Below are positions 7,366 through 14,853 of a stretch of DNA of 27,100 nucleotides, one piece after another (the stretch's first letter is position 1; each line of letters starts with the position of its first letter). A program made the translations under genes and the position numbers. A model generated the notes under the pieces. The model was not told where the DNA came from. It searched no databases and saw only the letters and a program-made list of their open reading frames with translations. The stretch comes from Armatimonadetes bacterium UBA5419 (lineage in GTDB: Bacteria; Armatimonadota; UBA10988): NCBI GenBank assembly GCA_002409445.1, contig DHNJ01000111.1, positions 1-27,100 on the forward strand, written 5' to 3'.

Positions 7366-8157
7366 GTGAAGTGGTACATCATGACCGACCTCGAGGGTGC
7401 CTGCCGCGTCGAGCGCTGGGTCCAATGCGACGGCAGTGAGCTGCACTACGAGCGGCTCGAGGCGCGTCGCTTCATCACCGCCGAGGCCAACGCAACCGCC
7501 GCTGGCATCATCGACGCCGACCCGGACGCCGACATCGTCCTCTGGGACGGCCACGGCCCGGGCTGCATCGACCCCAGCCTGCTCGACCCGCGCGTCAGCT
7601 TCATCCCCCACGGCTGGCGCATCCCCGCGCCCTTCGGCCTGACCTCCGAGTTCGCCGGCGCCTTCGTCCTCGGCACGCACTCCCGCGCGGGCACGCCGAA
7701 CGGCTGCCTGGCGCACACGATGGCCGGCAACGTGATTGGCTACTGGCTCAACGGCCGTGAGATTGGCGAGCTCGCCGGGCGCATGGCCATGGCCGGCGGC
7801 CTGCCGGACGGGCCGGTGCCGGTGCTGCTGGTCAGCGGCTGCAACTTCGCCTGTGCCGAGGCGCACGAACTGGTGCCCGAGGTGCTCACGGTGGAGACCA
7901 AACTGAGCCTCGCCCCCGAGCGCGCCCAGCACCGCCCGCCCGCCACCGTCCACGCCGAGCTGCGCGCCCAGGCCGCCGCCGCGGTGCACGCGCGCGACGA
8001 TATCCCGCCGTTCGTCGTGCCCGCCCCCTACACCGTGCGCGCCAAGCTGACCGAGGGCTCGTCGCTCGACTGGTACCTGCGCCACCCGCACACCACGCGC
8101 ATCGACGAGCAGACCGCCGAGCAGGTAACTGCCAATTTGTACGAAACTTGGATCTAG
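7366..8157 (+). CDS. M55 family D-aminopeptidase (DppA-like), copy 1
   Basis: GTG 7366 gives 263 aa beginning MKWYIMTDLEG, aligning exactly with the second copy; GGAG lies about 8 nt upstream, inside the end of the kinase gene. All M55 landmarks of Bacillus DppA are visible: D8 and E10 (TDLEG), H63 (DGHG), H105 (LGTH) and E135 (IGEL) as zinc ligands, and H117 (LAHT) at the place of the proposed nucleophile. M55 enzymes form decameric ring-like zinc peptidases that cleave D-amino-acid dipeptides, probably from peptidoglycan turnover. The gap to the second copy is 12 nt. A longer open frame from 7189 overlaps the kinase and is discarded. Confidence 0.88.
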   Translation: MKWYIMTDLEGACRVERWVQCDGSELHYERLEARRFITAEANATAAGIIDADPDADIVLWDGHGPGCIDPSLLDPRVSFIPHGWRIPAPFGLTSEFAGAFVLGTHSRAGTPNGCLAHTMAGNVIGYWLNGREIGELAGRMAMAGGLPDGPVPVLLVSGCNFACAEAHELVPEVLTVETKLSLAPERAQHRPPATVHAELRAQAAAAVHARDDIPPFVVPAPYTVRAKLTEGSSLDWYLRHPHTTRIDEQTAEQVTANLYETWI

Positions 8158-8169
8158 CCGGAGGCAACC

Positions 8170-8964
8170 ATGAAGTGGTACATCCTGACCGACCTTGAGG
8201 GCGCGTGCCGGGTCAACCGCTGGGACCAGACCCGCGTCGACGAGCTGACCCCCGACAAGCTCTATGCCCGGCGCATGCTGACCGCCGAGATCAACGCGGC
8301 GGTCCAGGGCCTGTACGACGCCGACCACGAAGCCGAAATCCTCGTCTGGGACGGCCACGGCAACGGCGGTATCGACAACACCCTACTGGATGAGCGCATC
8401 GCGCTGATCGCGCGCGGCAGCGGCATCCGCCCGCCCTACGGCCTGACCGCCGAGCATGCGGGCATGCTGGTCCTCGGCCAGCACCCGATGGCCGGCACGC
8501 CGCGGGGCACGCTCGCCCACACCTATTCGTCGCGCACCGTCGAGGAGTACCGGCTCAACGGCCAGCCGGTTGGCGAGCTGGGCGCGCGGGCGGTGATGGC
8601 CGGCACGCTGGGCACCCGCGGCGTGCCGACGATCCTGGTCAGCGGCGACGACCTGGCCTGTGCGGAGGCCCGCGCGCTGATCCCCGAGGTCTACGTCGTG
8701 CCGACCAAGACCTCGCTGGGTGAGGAGCTGGCCGAGCACCGCGCGCCCGCCGCTGTCTACTCGGATCTGCGTGAGCAGGCGGCCGCCGCCGCGCGCGCCG
8801 CAGCCAACATCCCGCCGGTACGCTGGGCGCCGCCCTATACGCTGCGCGCGCGCATGAAGGAAGGCTTCGGCGTCGAGGGCTACCTACGCTACGACGGCGC
8901 GACGCAGATCGACGAGCGCACGGTCGAGGTGGTCACCGACGACCTGACCAAGACTTGGATCTGA
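8170..8964 (+). CDS. M55 family D-aminopeptidase (DppA-like), copy 2
   Basis: This 264-aa protein starts at ATG 8170 with a GGAGG ribosome binding site about 5 nt upstream. It is a diverged tandem paralogue of the preceding gene: both begin MKWYI-x-TDLEGACRV, both carry GELG/GELA with the zinc-binding glutamate, and both end TWI. Ligands are D8, E10, H63, H105 and E136, with H117 as the candidate nucleophile. The regions after residue 18 and between 64 and 90 differ most, which fits a change of substrate pocket or a hetero-oligomer. It is the last gene of the 5503-8964 operon. Confidence 0.88.
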   Translation: MKWYILTDLEGACRVNRWDQTRVDELTPDKLYARRMLTAEINAAVQGLYDADHEAEILVWDGHGNGGIDNTLLDERIALIARGSGIRPPYGLTAEHAGMLVLGQHPMAGTPRGTLAHTYSSRTVEEYRLNGQPVGELGARAVMAGTLGTRGVPTILVSGDDLACAEARALIPEVYVVPTKTSLGEELAEHRAPAAVYSDLREQAAAAARAAANIPPVRWAPPYTLRARMKEGFGVEGYLRYDGATQIDERTVEVVTDDLTKTWI

Positions 8965-9051
8965 GTTGACCCAACACCCGGGCGCACCGTCTCCTGGGGT
9001 GAGCCGGGAGGCGGACTGAAGTTTGGCAGCCGCCGCACCGTTAATGGGTAG

Positions 9052-9069
9052 GGGTCGGCCGACCGACCC
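9052..9069 (+). promoter_or_regulatory. Stem-loop just upstream of the C11 lipoprotein gene
   Basis: GGGTCGG at 9052-9058 pairs perfectly with CCGACCC at 9063-9069 around a 4-nt loop. It ends about 16 nt before the ATG at 9085, next to the GAAGTGAGGA ribosome-binding region. It could be a leader hairpin affecting translation or a weak terminator of the upstream operon; there is no T-tract, so I favour a leader structure. Function is inferred only from position. Confidence 0.4.
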
Positions 9070-9084
9070 GGAAGTGAGGACACG

Positions 9085-10671
9085 ATGCGAACGCTGCTGA
9101 AGGCCAGTTTGGCTGTTTTGGTTCTGGTCGCCGCGGGGCTGTTGACCGCCTGTGGTAGCGGGAGTAGCAGCGGGGGCAGCACCATCCCCCGGATTGATGA
9201 AAACTATGACTTCCAGCGCGCGGGCGTCCGCCCCGGCGTTGATACCCGGCCCGCCGGCCGCGGCCTGATCCGCGGCGTGCTGACCAACACCTCGGGCGGT
9301 GTCGTCGAAGGCGTCGACGTCACACTCTACCGCCTCTCGACCAGCCGCCAGGCCTCGGTCGGCTACGCCGTCGCGCGCTCGGATTCGCGCGGCCGCTACG
9401 TCTTCGGCTCCGTGCCGCCCGGTGGCTACCGCGTCGCGGTCCAGGACCAGATCCGTGACCTCACCGTCCGCATCAACCAAGACACCATCGCCAACTTCAA
9501 CGGCCTGCTGGGCGGCACGGGCGGCAACGTCACCCGCGCCAAGTGGACGATCATGATCCTCATGGCCGCGGACAACGACCTCGAGCGCTTCGCCATCGCC
9601 GATGTCAACGAGCTCGAGCGCCTGCCGCGCAACGATGACGTCAACATCGTCGTGCTGATGGACCGCAGCCCCGGCTACGACACCACCAACGGTAACTGGA
9701 CCGACGCCCGCCGGTTCGTCATCCAGCCCGACAACGACCTGGAGATCATGACCTCGGCGATCGGCGCGCAGTCGCTCGGCGAGATCGACTCGGGCTCGCC
9801 GGAGACCGTCCGCGACTTCATCAACTGGTGCCAGACCAACTATCCGGCCGACCGCTACCTCTACAACTTCTGGAACCACGGCTCCGGCTGGCGGCCGGTC
9901 GGGCGCGGCACGGAGATCAATACCACCCGCGGCATCCTCTTCGACGACACCGCCGGCACCTACATCAAGGCGCACGAGATGGCCCAGGCGCTCGACTCCC
10001 GCGAGCGCATTGACGTGGTCACCATCGACTGCTCGCTGATGCAGATGGGCGAGACCCTCGCCGAGATCCAAGGCAAGACCGACTACATCGTCGGCAGCGA
10101 GGAGTCGCCCCCGGGTGAGGGTTACTCCTACAACGTGATCTACCGCAACCTGATGGCCAACCCGGGCATGGCGCCCTCGACGCTGGCCAAGGACATCGTC
10201 AGCCAGTACGTCCGCGATGTGGGCAGCCGCTCGTCGGTCACCCAGTCGGCCTTCCGCACCGACCGGCTCCCCGCCCTCTGGACCGCCCTGCGCGGCTACT
10301 CGCGAGCCCTGGTCACCGCTGACGCGCGCTACCACTCGCAGATCCTCGCCGCGCGCAACGACACCCAGCGCTACGGCAGCTACGCCTCGCTGTACGACGG
10401 CAACCGCGACCTGATCGACTTCCTCGACAACGTCGACCGCCGGACCAACAACTCGACCCTACGCACCGCCGGCAACCAGGTCCGCGCCGCGTTCGACGCC
10501 GCGCTGCTGGCCGAAGGCCACACCGGCGCCAACCTCAGCCGCTCGCACGGCCTAGCCGTCTGGCTGCCCAACGACAGCGACTGGAACCTGCTGCGCAGCT
10601 CGTACATCCGCACGCAGTTCGCCGGCCTGACCGAGTGGACCAACTGGCTGGACACGTTCTACCGCTGGTAG
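9085..10671 (+). CDS. Secreted C11 (clostripain-family) cysteine peptidase, lipoprotein
   Basis: This 528-aa protein has a lipoprotein signal peptide: a basic start, a hydrophobic core and LLTAC with C23 as the lipidated residue, followed by a Gly/Ser linker. Residues about 60-140 form a carboxypeptidase-regulatory-like beta domain (SDSRGRYVFGSVPPGGYRV). From about 153 the C11 caspase-like fold begins (KWTIMILMAADNDLE), with NFWNHGSGW giving catalytic H265 and VVTIDCSLMQM giving catalytic C316. GSEESPPGEGYSY after that is also a C11 signature. Clostripain relatives cleave after basic residues. It probably sits on the periplasmic or outer face of a membrane. A terminator hairpin follows it at once, so it is likely monocistronic. 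Confidence 0.88.
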   Translation: MRTLLKASLAVLVLVAAGLLTACGSGSSSGGSTIPRIDENYDFQRAGVRPGVDTRPAGRGLIRGVLTNTSGGVVEGVDVTLYRLSTSRQASVGYAVARSDSRGRYVFGSVPPGGYRVAVQDQIRDLTVRINQDTIANFNGLLGGTGGNVTRAKWTIMILMAADNDLERFAIADVNELERLPRNDDVNIVVLMDRSPGYDTTNGNWTDARRFVIQPDNDLEIMTSAIGAQSLGEIDSGSPETVRDFINWCQTNYPADRYLYNFWNHGSGWRPVGRGTEINTTRGILFDDTAGTYIKAHEMAQALDSRERIDVVTIDCSLMQMGETLAEIQGKTDYIVGSEESPPGEGYSYNVIYRNLMANPGMAPSTLAKDIVSQYVRDVGSRSSVTQSAFRTDRLPALWTALRGYSRALVTADARYHSQILAARNDTQRYGSYASLYDGNRDLIDFLDNVDRRTNNSTLRTAGNQVRAAFDAALLAEGHTGANLSRSHGLAVWLPNDSDWNLLRSSYIRTQFAGLTEWTNWLDTFYRW

Positions 10672-10692
10672 AGCGCTGCCACCACACGCACG

Positions 10693-10727
10693 GGCGGGCG
10701 GGGCTAGTCCTCGGCCCGCCCGCCTTT
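10693..10727 (+). terminator. Intrinsic terminator of the C11 peptidase gene, overlapping the end of rtcB
   Basis: GGCGGGCGGG (10693-10702) pairs over 10 bp with CCCGCCCGCC (10715-10724) around a 12-nt loop and is followed by TTT. It sits 21 nt past the plus-strand stop, and its right arm encodes the last residues of the convergent rtcB gene. Confidence 0.65.
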
Positions 10728-12143
10728 CGCCATCCGCACAAGCCGCGGCGTGAAGCTGGCGATCGCCTCGACCAGGTCCGCCTGCGCCGCCATCACCTGC
10801 TCCAGCCGGCGGTAGGCCTGCGGGCTCTCGTCCAGGCCCGCGCCGAGCAGCTCCACCCCCGCCCGCTGCAGCCAGGCGTCGCGCTCGGCGCGGCTGATGC
10901 GTGCGCTCGCCTGCTTGCGGCTCATCACGCGGCCCGCGCCATGGCTCGCCGAGTTGAGGCTCGCCGCCGCGCCGCGCCCGCGCACCACGTAGCCCGCGTC
11001 GCCCATGCTGCCGGGGATGATACCCAGCACGCCCACGCCGGCCGGCGTCGCGCCCTTGCGGTGGACGATCAGTTCCTCGCCGTCGTGCTCCTCGCGCCAG
11101 GCGAAGTTGTGGTGGTTCTCGACCGTCGCGCGTACCTGCAGACCCGCCGCGCGCGCTACATGCACGTGGATCAGCTCATGATTCGCCGCTGCGTACCGCC
11201 CAGCCAGCGTCATCGCCTGCCAATAGGCCTGCCCGTCGGCGCTGTCGAGGTCGAGCCAGGCCAGCGCCGAAGCCTCCTTCGGCAGCCGGCGCTGGCCACG
11301 GGCGACGCGGGTGAAATGGTTGGCGATCTCGCTGCCCAGGCCGCGGCTACCGCTGTGGCTCAGCAGCGACAGGTACCGCCCCGCGGGCAGGCCCAGCTCC
11401 GGCACACCCTCGGTCTCCAGCTCGCCAAACTCGACAAAGTGGTTGCCCGACCCACTACTACCCAGCTGCGCCCAAGCCCGGTCGTGCAGGCCGCGCAGCA
11501 GGCCTTGCGCGCGCCAGGCCGGGTCTTCCATGACCGCGTGCTGCCGCCGCGCGCCGCCCTCGAAGCCCTGGCCCACGCCAAACACCGTCTCGCGCAGCAG
11601 CGCCGCGCGCAGCCCGTCGCGCTGCGTCTCGAGCGCGCTGGCCGGCAAGTCGTAGATCGACAGGCGCATGCGGCAGGCGATGTCGACGCCAACCGCATAC
11701 GGGATCACCGCCCCGCGCGTCGCCAGCACGCCGCCGATCGGCAGCCCGTAGCCAACATGCCCGTCCGGCATCTGCGCCGCGCGCACGGCCACGGGCAGCC
11801 GCGCGGCCGTCTCCAGTTGGCCCAGCGTCGTGCGGTCGAGCAACTCGCGGCCCCAGACCTGATGCGGCACCGGTCGCGGGCGCAAGTCGTCGGCGCCGGT
11901 GGTGGGCGGGCCCTCGGGCCCCGGCATGCGGAGCAACAGCGCCGCCAGCCGGCGCCACGGGTCCTTGCGCCGATAGTTCCGCGGCCGCCGCACCACCGCG
12001 CGCAGCGCCGATTCCAGCTTTCGCGCGCCCAGCCCCTGGTCGGCCAGCTCGTCGAGCGCCGCCCGCGCCGCGGCCACCTGCTCGCCCCCCTGCAGACCCA
12101 GCTCAGCCAGGCGCGCGTCGGGGACCAGAATTCGTGTATCCAT
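10704..12143 (-). CDS. rtcB: RtcB family RNA ligase
   Basis: This 479-aa protein carries the RtcB signature residues: QMPDGHVGYGLPIGGVL (124-140), GVDIACRM with metal ligands D154 and C157, GSGNHFVEF with H235, LSHSGSRGLG with H263, ENHHNFAW around H344, HRKGAT, and SASHGAGR with H401 as the GMP-accepting nucleophile. RtcB joins 2',3'-cyclic phosphate or 3'-phosphate RNA ends to 5'-OH ends using GTP and Mn2+, in tRNA splicing or RNA repair. Its ATG is 6 nt after the stop of the zinc-ribbon membrane protein gene and lacks a clear ribosome binding site, so translation is probably coupled. No RtcA or archease homologue is in the window. Confidence 0.93.
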   Translation of the reverse strand: MDTRILVPDARLAELGLQGGEQVAAARAALDELADQGLGARKLESALRAVVRRPRNYRRKDPWRRLAALLLRMPGPEGPPTTGADDLRPRPVPHQVWGRELLDRTTLGQLETAARLPVAVRAAQMPDGHVGYGLPIGGVLATRGAVIPYAVGVDIACRMRLSIYDLPASALETQRDGLRAALLRETVFGVGQGFEGGARRQHAVMEDPAWRAQGLLRGLHDRAWAQLGSSGSGNHFVEFGELETEGVPELGLPAGRYLSLLSHSGSRGLGSEIANHFTRVARGQRRLPKEASALAWLDLDSADGQAYWQAMTLAGRYAAANHELIHVHVARAAGLQVRATVENHHNFAWREEHDGEELIVHRKGATPAGVGVLGIIPGSMGDAGYVVRGRGAAASLNSASHGAGRVMSRKQASARISRAERDAWLQRAGVELLGAGLDESPQAYRRLEQVMAAQADLVEAIASFTPRLVRMAKGGRAED

Positions 12144-12149
12144 AGCCGA

Positions 12150-13484
12150 TCATAGCGTATCGGGCCGGCTAGCCCGGGCCGGCCGCCAGCGCGCGCCGAG
12201 GTAGAAGGCCAGCGGCTGGACCAGTAGCGTCCCGGTGAACACGCGGCCGAGGACCAGCACGTACAGGTGGGCGCGCCCATCCCGCAGCGCGACCAGGCAC
12301 ACCAGCAGGCAGACGAGGAGCGCGACGTATAGACCCTGGCGCCAGTGCGCCCCCGGCGCCGCCGCGGCGGGCGCCCGGCACCGGCGGCTGGCCACCACCA
12401 GCGAAGCCCCGAGACCCAGCACGAACAGCACCCACAACGCAGGCACCACCGGCGCGGGATCGCGCATGCCGACTTGGCTCAGCGGCCACAGCGACTCGAC
12501 GAATCCGCCCTCGCTGCCGCGCACAGGATCGACGCCGTTGATGCCGGCCAACGCGCCCCGCTGCCAATTCCCCGCCCCACCGACACTGTCGGCCATCGAC
12601 GGCTGGGGCGCCAATGCCGCCGCGGCCAAGCCTGCCGCGGCATACAGCCCCGGGCTCCGCACCGCGACCTCCACCAACCGCACCGCGTCGCCGCGGGTCG
12701 CGCCGTTCCGCGGGGCGTACGCCCCAATCGTCAGCACGGTCGCCACCGCCAGGACGCCCGCCAACGCCAGGAACTGCGCCCAAGCAGTCGTGACTTCGGC
12801 GACCTTCCATGCGGTCGCTGGGTGGCCCTGGGCCGCGCGATGGATCTCTGGCCAACTGGCCAGCAACACCGCCAACCCGCCGTAGAAGGCGCCCAGCAGC
12901 AACGGCGACCAGGTCACTGCGCCCAGGCTCGGCGACTGCTGCGCCCAAGGCTCGGTCGGCTGGGCGAGCGGCGCGAGGAGCCCCACCGCCAGCACGCAGA
13001 GCACGACCCCCACCCCCGCGCCCAGCAACACTCGCTGGCCGACGTGGCGCCAGTCGACCACCGCGAGCGGATGCCGCCGCATCTCCTTGACCACGATGGC
13101 GAGGACAAACACCAGCCAGATGTCTGGCCCGAGCATGGGCTCCGTGCTGAAGGCCGGGCCTGGCTGGTAGTCACTATGGAGGTACGGCACACCGAACGCG
13201 GCGGAGAGAAAGTAGAGCAGGCCGAGCAGCAGTTCGCGCGGCAGCAGCGGCTCCCACCAAGCCGCATCGTACCCGGCGGCCCGCTCCAGCACGAGCCGGA
13301 GCACAGCCAGCGCCAACGCGAAGGCGAAGACGATCCCGACCGCCACCAGCCAGGCGCGGACGAGGGCGCCCAGCCAGGGCCTGGGATCCGGCAGCGCCAC
13401 CGCCGGCGCCGTCGATCGGCCGCACGCGGCACAGAACCTCGCCTCGGACGTCAGTGCCTGGCCACACGTCGTGCACGTTGCCAT
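12150..13484 (-). CDS. Zinc-ribbon multi-pass membrane protein of unknown function
   Basis: ATG 13484 has GAGGAG about 7 nt upstream and gives 444 aa; a longer open frame starting at 13928 would cover the retron RNA and is rejected. The N-terminus is a four-cysteine zinc ribbon (C4, C7, C18, C21: CTTCG and CAACG). After a short linker come roughly nine to ten hydrophobic segments, for example near residues 45-65, 80-95, 115-130, 150-170 and 380-430. I recognise no enzyme motif. It is co-transcribed with rtcB downstream and diverges from the retron upstream, sharing the 13485-13657 intergenic space. It might be a membrane partner of either, but nothing in its sequence proves this. Confidence 0.8.
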   Translation of the reverse strand: MATCTTCGQALTSEARFCAACGRSTAPAVALPDPRPWLGALVRAWLVAVGIVFAFALALAVLRLVLERAAGYDAAWWEPLLPRELLLGLLYFLSAAFGVPYLHSDYQPGPAFSTEPMLGPDIWLVFVLAIVVKEMRRHPLAVVDWRHVGQRVLLGAGVGVVLCVLAVGLLAPLAQPTEPWAQQSPSLGAVTWSPLLLGAFYGGLAVLLASWPEIHRAAQGHPATAWKVAEVTTAWAQFLALAGVLAVATVLTIGAYAPRNGATRGDAVRLVEVAVRSPGLYAAAGLAAAALAPQPSMADSVGGAGNWQRGALAGINGVDPVRGSEGGFVESLWPLSQVGMRDPAPVVPALWVLFVLGLGASLVVASRRCRAPAAAAPGAHWRQGLYVALLVCLLVCLVALRDGRAHLYVLVLGRVFTGTLLVQPLAFYLGARWRPARASRPDTL

Positions 13485-13622
13485 GACCGTCTCCTCGGTC
13501 GCCGGCCGACCGGCGGGCAGTGAGTGCGCTAGGAAGCGCTTTTCTGTTGGCCCCAGACCGCCCGATTCCTCCTCGCTGCGGGGCCCCGACTCGGCTGGCG
13601 CGTAAACGATCCCTTCGGCGTC

Positions 13623-13651
13623 TTGACGGTTTTTTGCTGGCCCGCTATAGT
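13623..13651 (+). promoter_or_regulatory. Sigma70-type promoter of the retron
   Basis: TTGACG (5 of 6) at 13623-13628, a 17-nt spacer containing a T-run, and TATAGT (5 of 6) at 13646-13651. The expected start, six to seven bases after the -10 box, falls at about 13657-13658, exactly the first base of the a1 repeat. This is the best promoter match I see in the window. Confidence 0.8.
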
Positions 13652-13657
13652 GACGCT

Positions 13658-13676
13658 TGTCCGTAGCAAGCCGTGA
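13658..13676 (+). repeat. Retron a1 inverted-repeat arm
   Basis: Left arm TGTCCGTAGCAAGCCGTGA pairs with the arm at 13876-13894 at 18 of 19 positions. The only mismatch is the A of the internal TAGC. It begins at the predicted transcription start. Confidence 0.8.
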
Positions 13677-13875
13677 CGCAGACCGCTTCTGGTGAGCTGG
13701 GGCTTCGGCCTCAGGGCAACAGCCTAGGTGCTGCTTCGGCACTGACTCTCGCGACCTCCTAAATGGTCGCGCTCGACAACGGTGATGGGCCGGTACCGCC
13801 GTTCGCCTGCGGCGAACGGCGGCGCCGGCGGCAACTAAATGCTCATAGCATCTAGTTGCCGGCAGAGGGAACCGC

Positions 13876-13894
13876 TCACGGCTTGCGACGGACA
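13876..13894 (+). repeat. Retron a2 inverted-repeat arm
   Basis: Right arm, complementary to 13658-13676 except at 13887. It ends 25 nt before the reverse transcriptase ATG, the usual arrangement of a2 ahead of a retron RT. Confidence 0.8.
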
Positions 13895-13919
13895 TCCAAC
13901 ACTGCGAGGGGGTGCACGG

Positions 13920-14795
13920 ATGCTTCAAACGACCGACGATCTCGCGGCCCTACTGGGTGTCGAAACGGCCACCTTGGTCAAGCTGGCCGATCCGGCGCGC
14001 ACGCGCTGGCGTCACCACACGGTGCCCAAGCGCAGTGGCGGCACGCGCCACCTCTTCGAGCCCCCGCATGCCCTGCAGGTAGTGCAGCGGGCGATCGGCC
14101 GCAAGATCCTCGACCGCTACACCCCGCACGACGCCGCCAAGGCCTTTCGCCGCGGCGCCTCGGTCGTCGACCACGCACACCAGCATGTGGGCCAGGCCTT
14201 TGTCTACAGCACCGACCTGCGCGACTTCTTCCCCCAGATCAACATCCGCCGGGTGCGCGGTATGTTCCTCAGCCTGCCGGGCCTCGATTGCAGCCCGAGC
14301 GTCGCCGAGCTGCTCGCGCGTCTGCTCTGCTGGCGCGGCTGCCTGCCCCAGGGCGCGCCCACCTCGCCCGCGATCGCCAATCTCATCGCCTACCGCTTGG
14401 ACCTGCGCCTGACCAACTACTGCCAGCGCCGCGGCTGGACCTACGGCCGCTATGCCGACGATATCACCATCTCCGGCCGCGGCCGCTTTACCGCGCGCGA
14501 CCAGCGCTGGGTGGAGGGCTGCCTCGCCGCCGAGGGCTTCCCGGTCAACCCGGCCAAGACAGACCTGCGCCGCCAACACGAGCGCCAAACCGTCTGCGGC
14601 CTGCTGGTCAACGACCGCGTCCGCCTGCCCCGCCAGACCCGCAAACAGAAGCGCGCCACCGCCCACGCCCTGACCCAGTCGACCGACCCCGAAACCCGCA
14701 CCGCCCAAGCCCACGGCAACCTCGGCTGGCTCAAGATGGTCGGCAACGAACAGGCCCTAGTCACCCAATTCCAGGTGGCGGTCGACAAGTCGTAG
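13920..14795 (+). CDS. Retron-type reverse transcriptase
   Basis: ATG 13920, with a purine-rich GAGGGGG about 7 nt upstream, gives 291 aa; an open frame extending back to 13839 lies inside the ncRNA. RT motifs in order: FRRGASVVDHAHQHVG (76-91), STDLRDFFPQI with catalytic D99, LPQGAPTSPAIANL (142-155), GRYADDITISG with D180 and D181, VNPAKT, and TVCGLLVN (224-231), then GNLGWLKMV near the C-terminus. The order and spacing are those of retron RTs. The two retron hallmarks are each changed by one residue: NAxxH reads HAHQH (85-89) and VTG reads VCG (225-227). There is no N- or C-terminal fused domain. The msr-msd RNA lies directly upstream. The gene 58 nt downstream is a GH4 glycosidase, not an effector. 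Retrons make msDNA and often defend against phage; activity here is inferred. Confidence 0.88.
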   Translation: MLQTTDDLAALLGVETATLVKLADPARTRWRHHTVPKRSGGTRHLFEPPHALQVVQRAIGRKILDRYTPHDAAKAFRRGASVVDHAHQHVGQAFVYSTDLRDFFPQINIRRVRGMFLSLPGLDCSPSVAELLARLLCWRGCLPQGAPTSPAIANLIAYRLDLRLTNYCQRRGWTYGRYADDITISGRGRFTARDQRWVEGCLAAEGFPVNPAKTDLRRQHERQTVCGLLVNDRVRLPRQTRKQKRATAHALTQSTDPETRTAQAHGNLGWLKMVGNEQALVTQFQVAVDKS

Positions 14796-14853
14796 GCAGC
14801 CCCTACCCCCGCCCCCCAACACGTGCTAGGCTAGCGCGCCAAGGAGTTGTCAC

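Larger units (their letters stand above)
13658..13894 (+). ncRNA. Retron msr-msd non-coding RNA
   Basis: The RNA is bounded by an inverted repeat: 13658-13676 pairs with 13876-13894 over 18 of 19 positions (one A-G mismatch at 13665/13887), as a1/a2 do in retrons. Inside, in order: a UUCG-capped stem (13697-13703 with 13708-13714), a short stem (13728-13731 with 13739-13742), a 7-bp stem with an 8-nt loop (13750-13756 with 13765-13771), a long hairpin (13796-13807 with 13811-13822, perfect over 12 bp, extended by GCCGG/CCGGC at 13789-13793 and 13825-13829), and a second hairpin (13829-13837 with 13853-13861, then 13839-13843 with 13847-13851). The first three would be msr and the last two msd. 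A TAGC at 13664-13667 could hold the branching G, but this is uncertain because it lies inside a1. The promoter start and the RT gene 25 nt downstream support the call. The msDNA itself is not proven. Confidence 0.82.

Noticed and set aside
8884..10335. A 483-codon minus-strand open frame
   Set aside because: It is antisense to the C11 peptidase and the M55 gene, has no domain pattern, and its composition is typical of a GC-driven shadow frame.
13485..13928. N-terminal extension of the zinc-ribbon membrane protein up to 13928
   Set aside because: The extension overlaps the retron promoter and RNA; ATG 13484 has a strong ribosome binding site and begins exactly at the zinc ribbon.
13920..14795. 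Diversity-generating retroelement or group II intron reverse transcriptase
   Set aside because: The fourth RT motif is PQGAPTSP, not the SQ form of DGR enzymes, and there is no maturase or endonuclease domain, no template/variable repeat pair and no group II intron domain V/VI structure that I could see.
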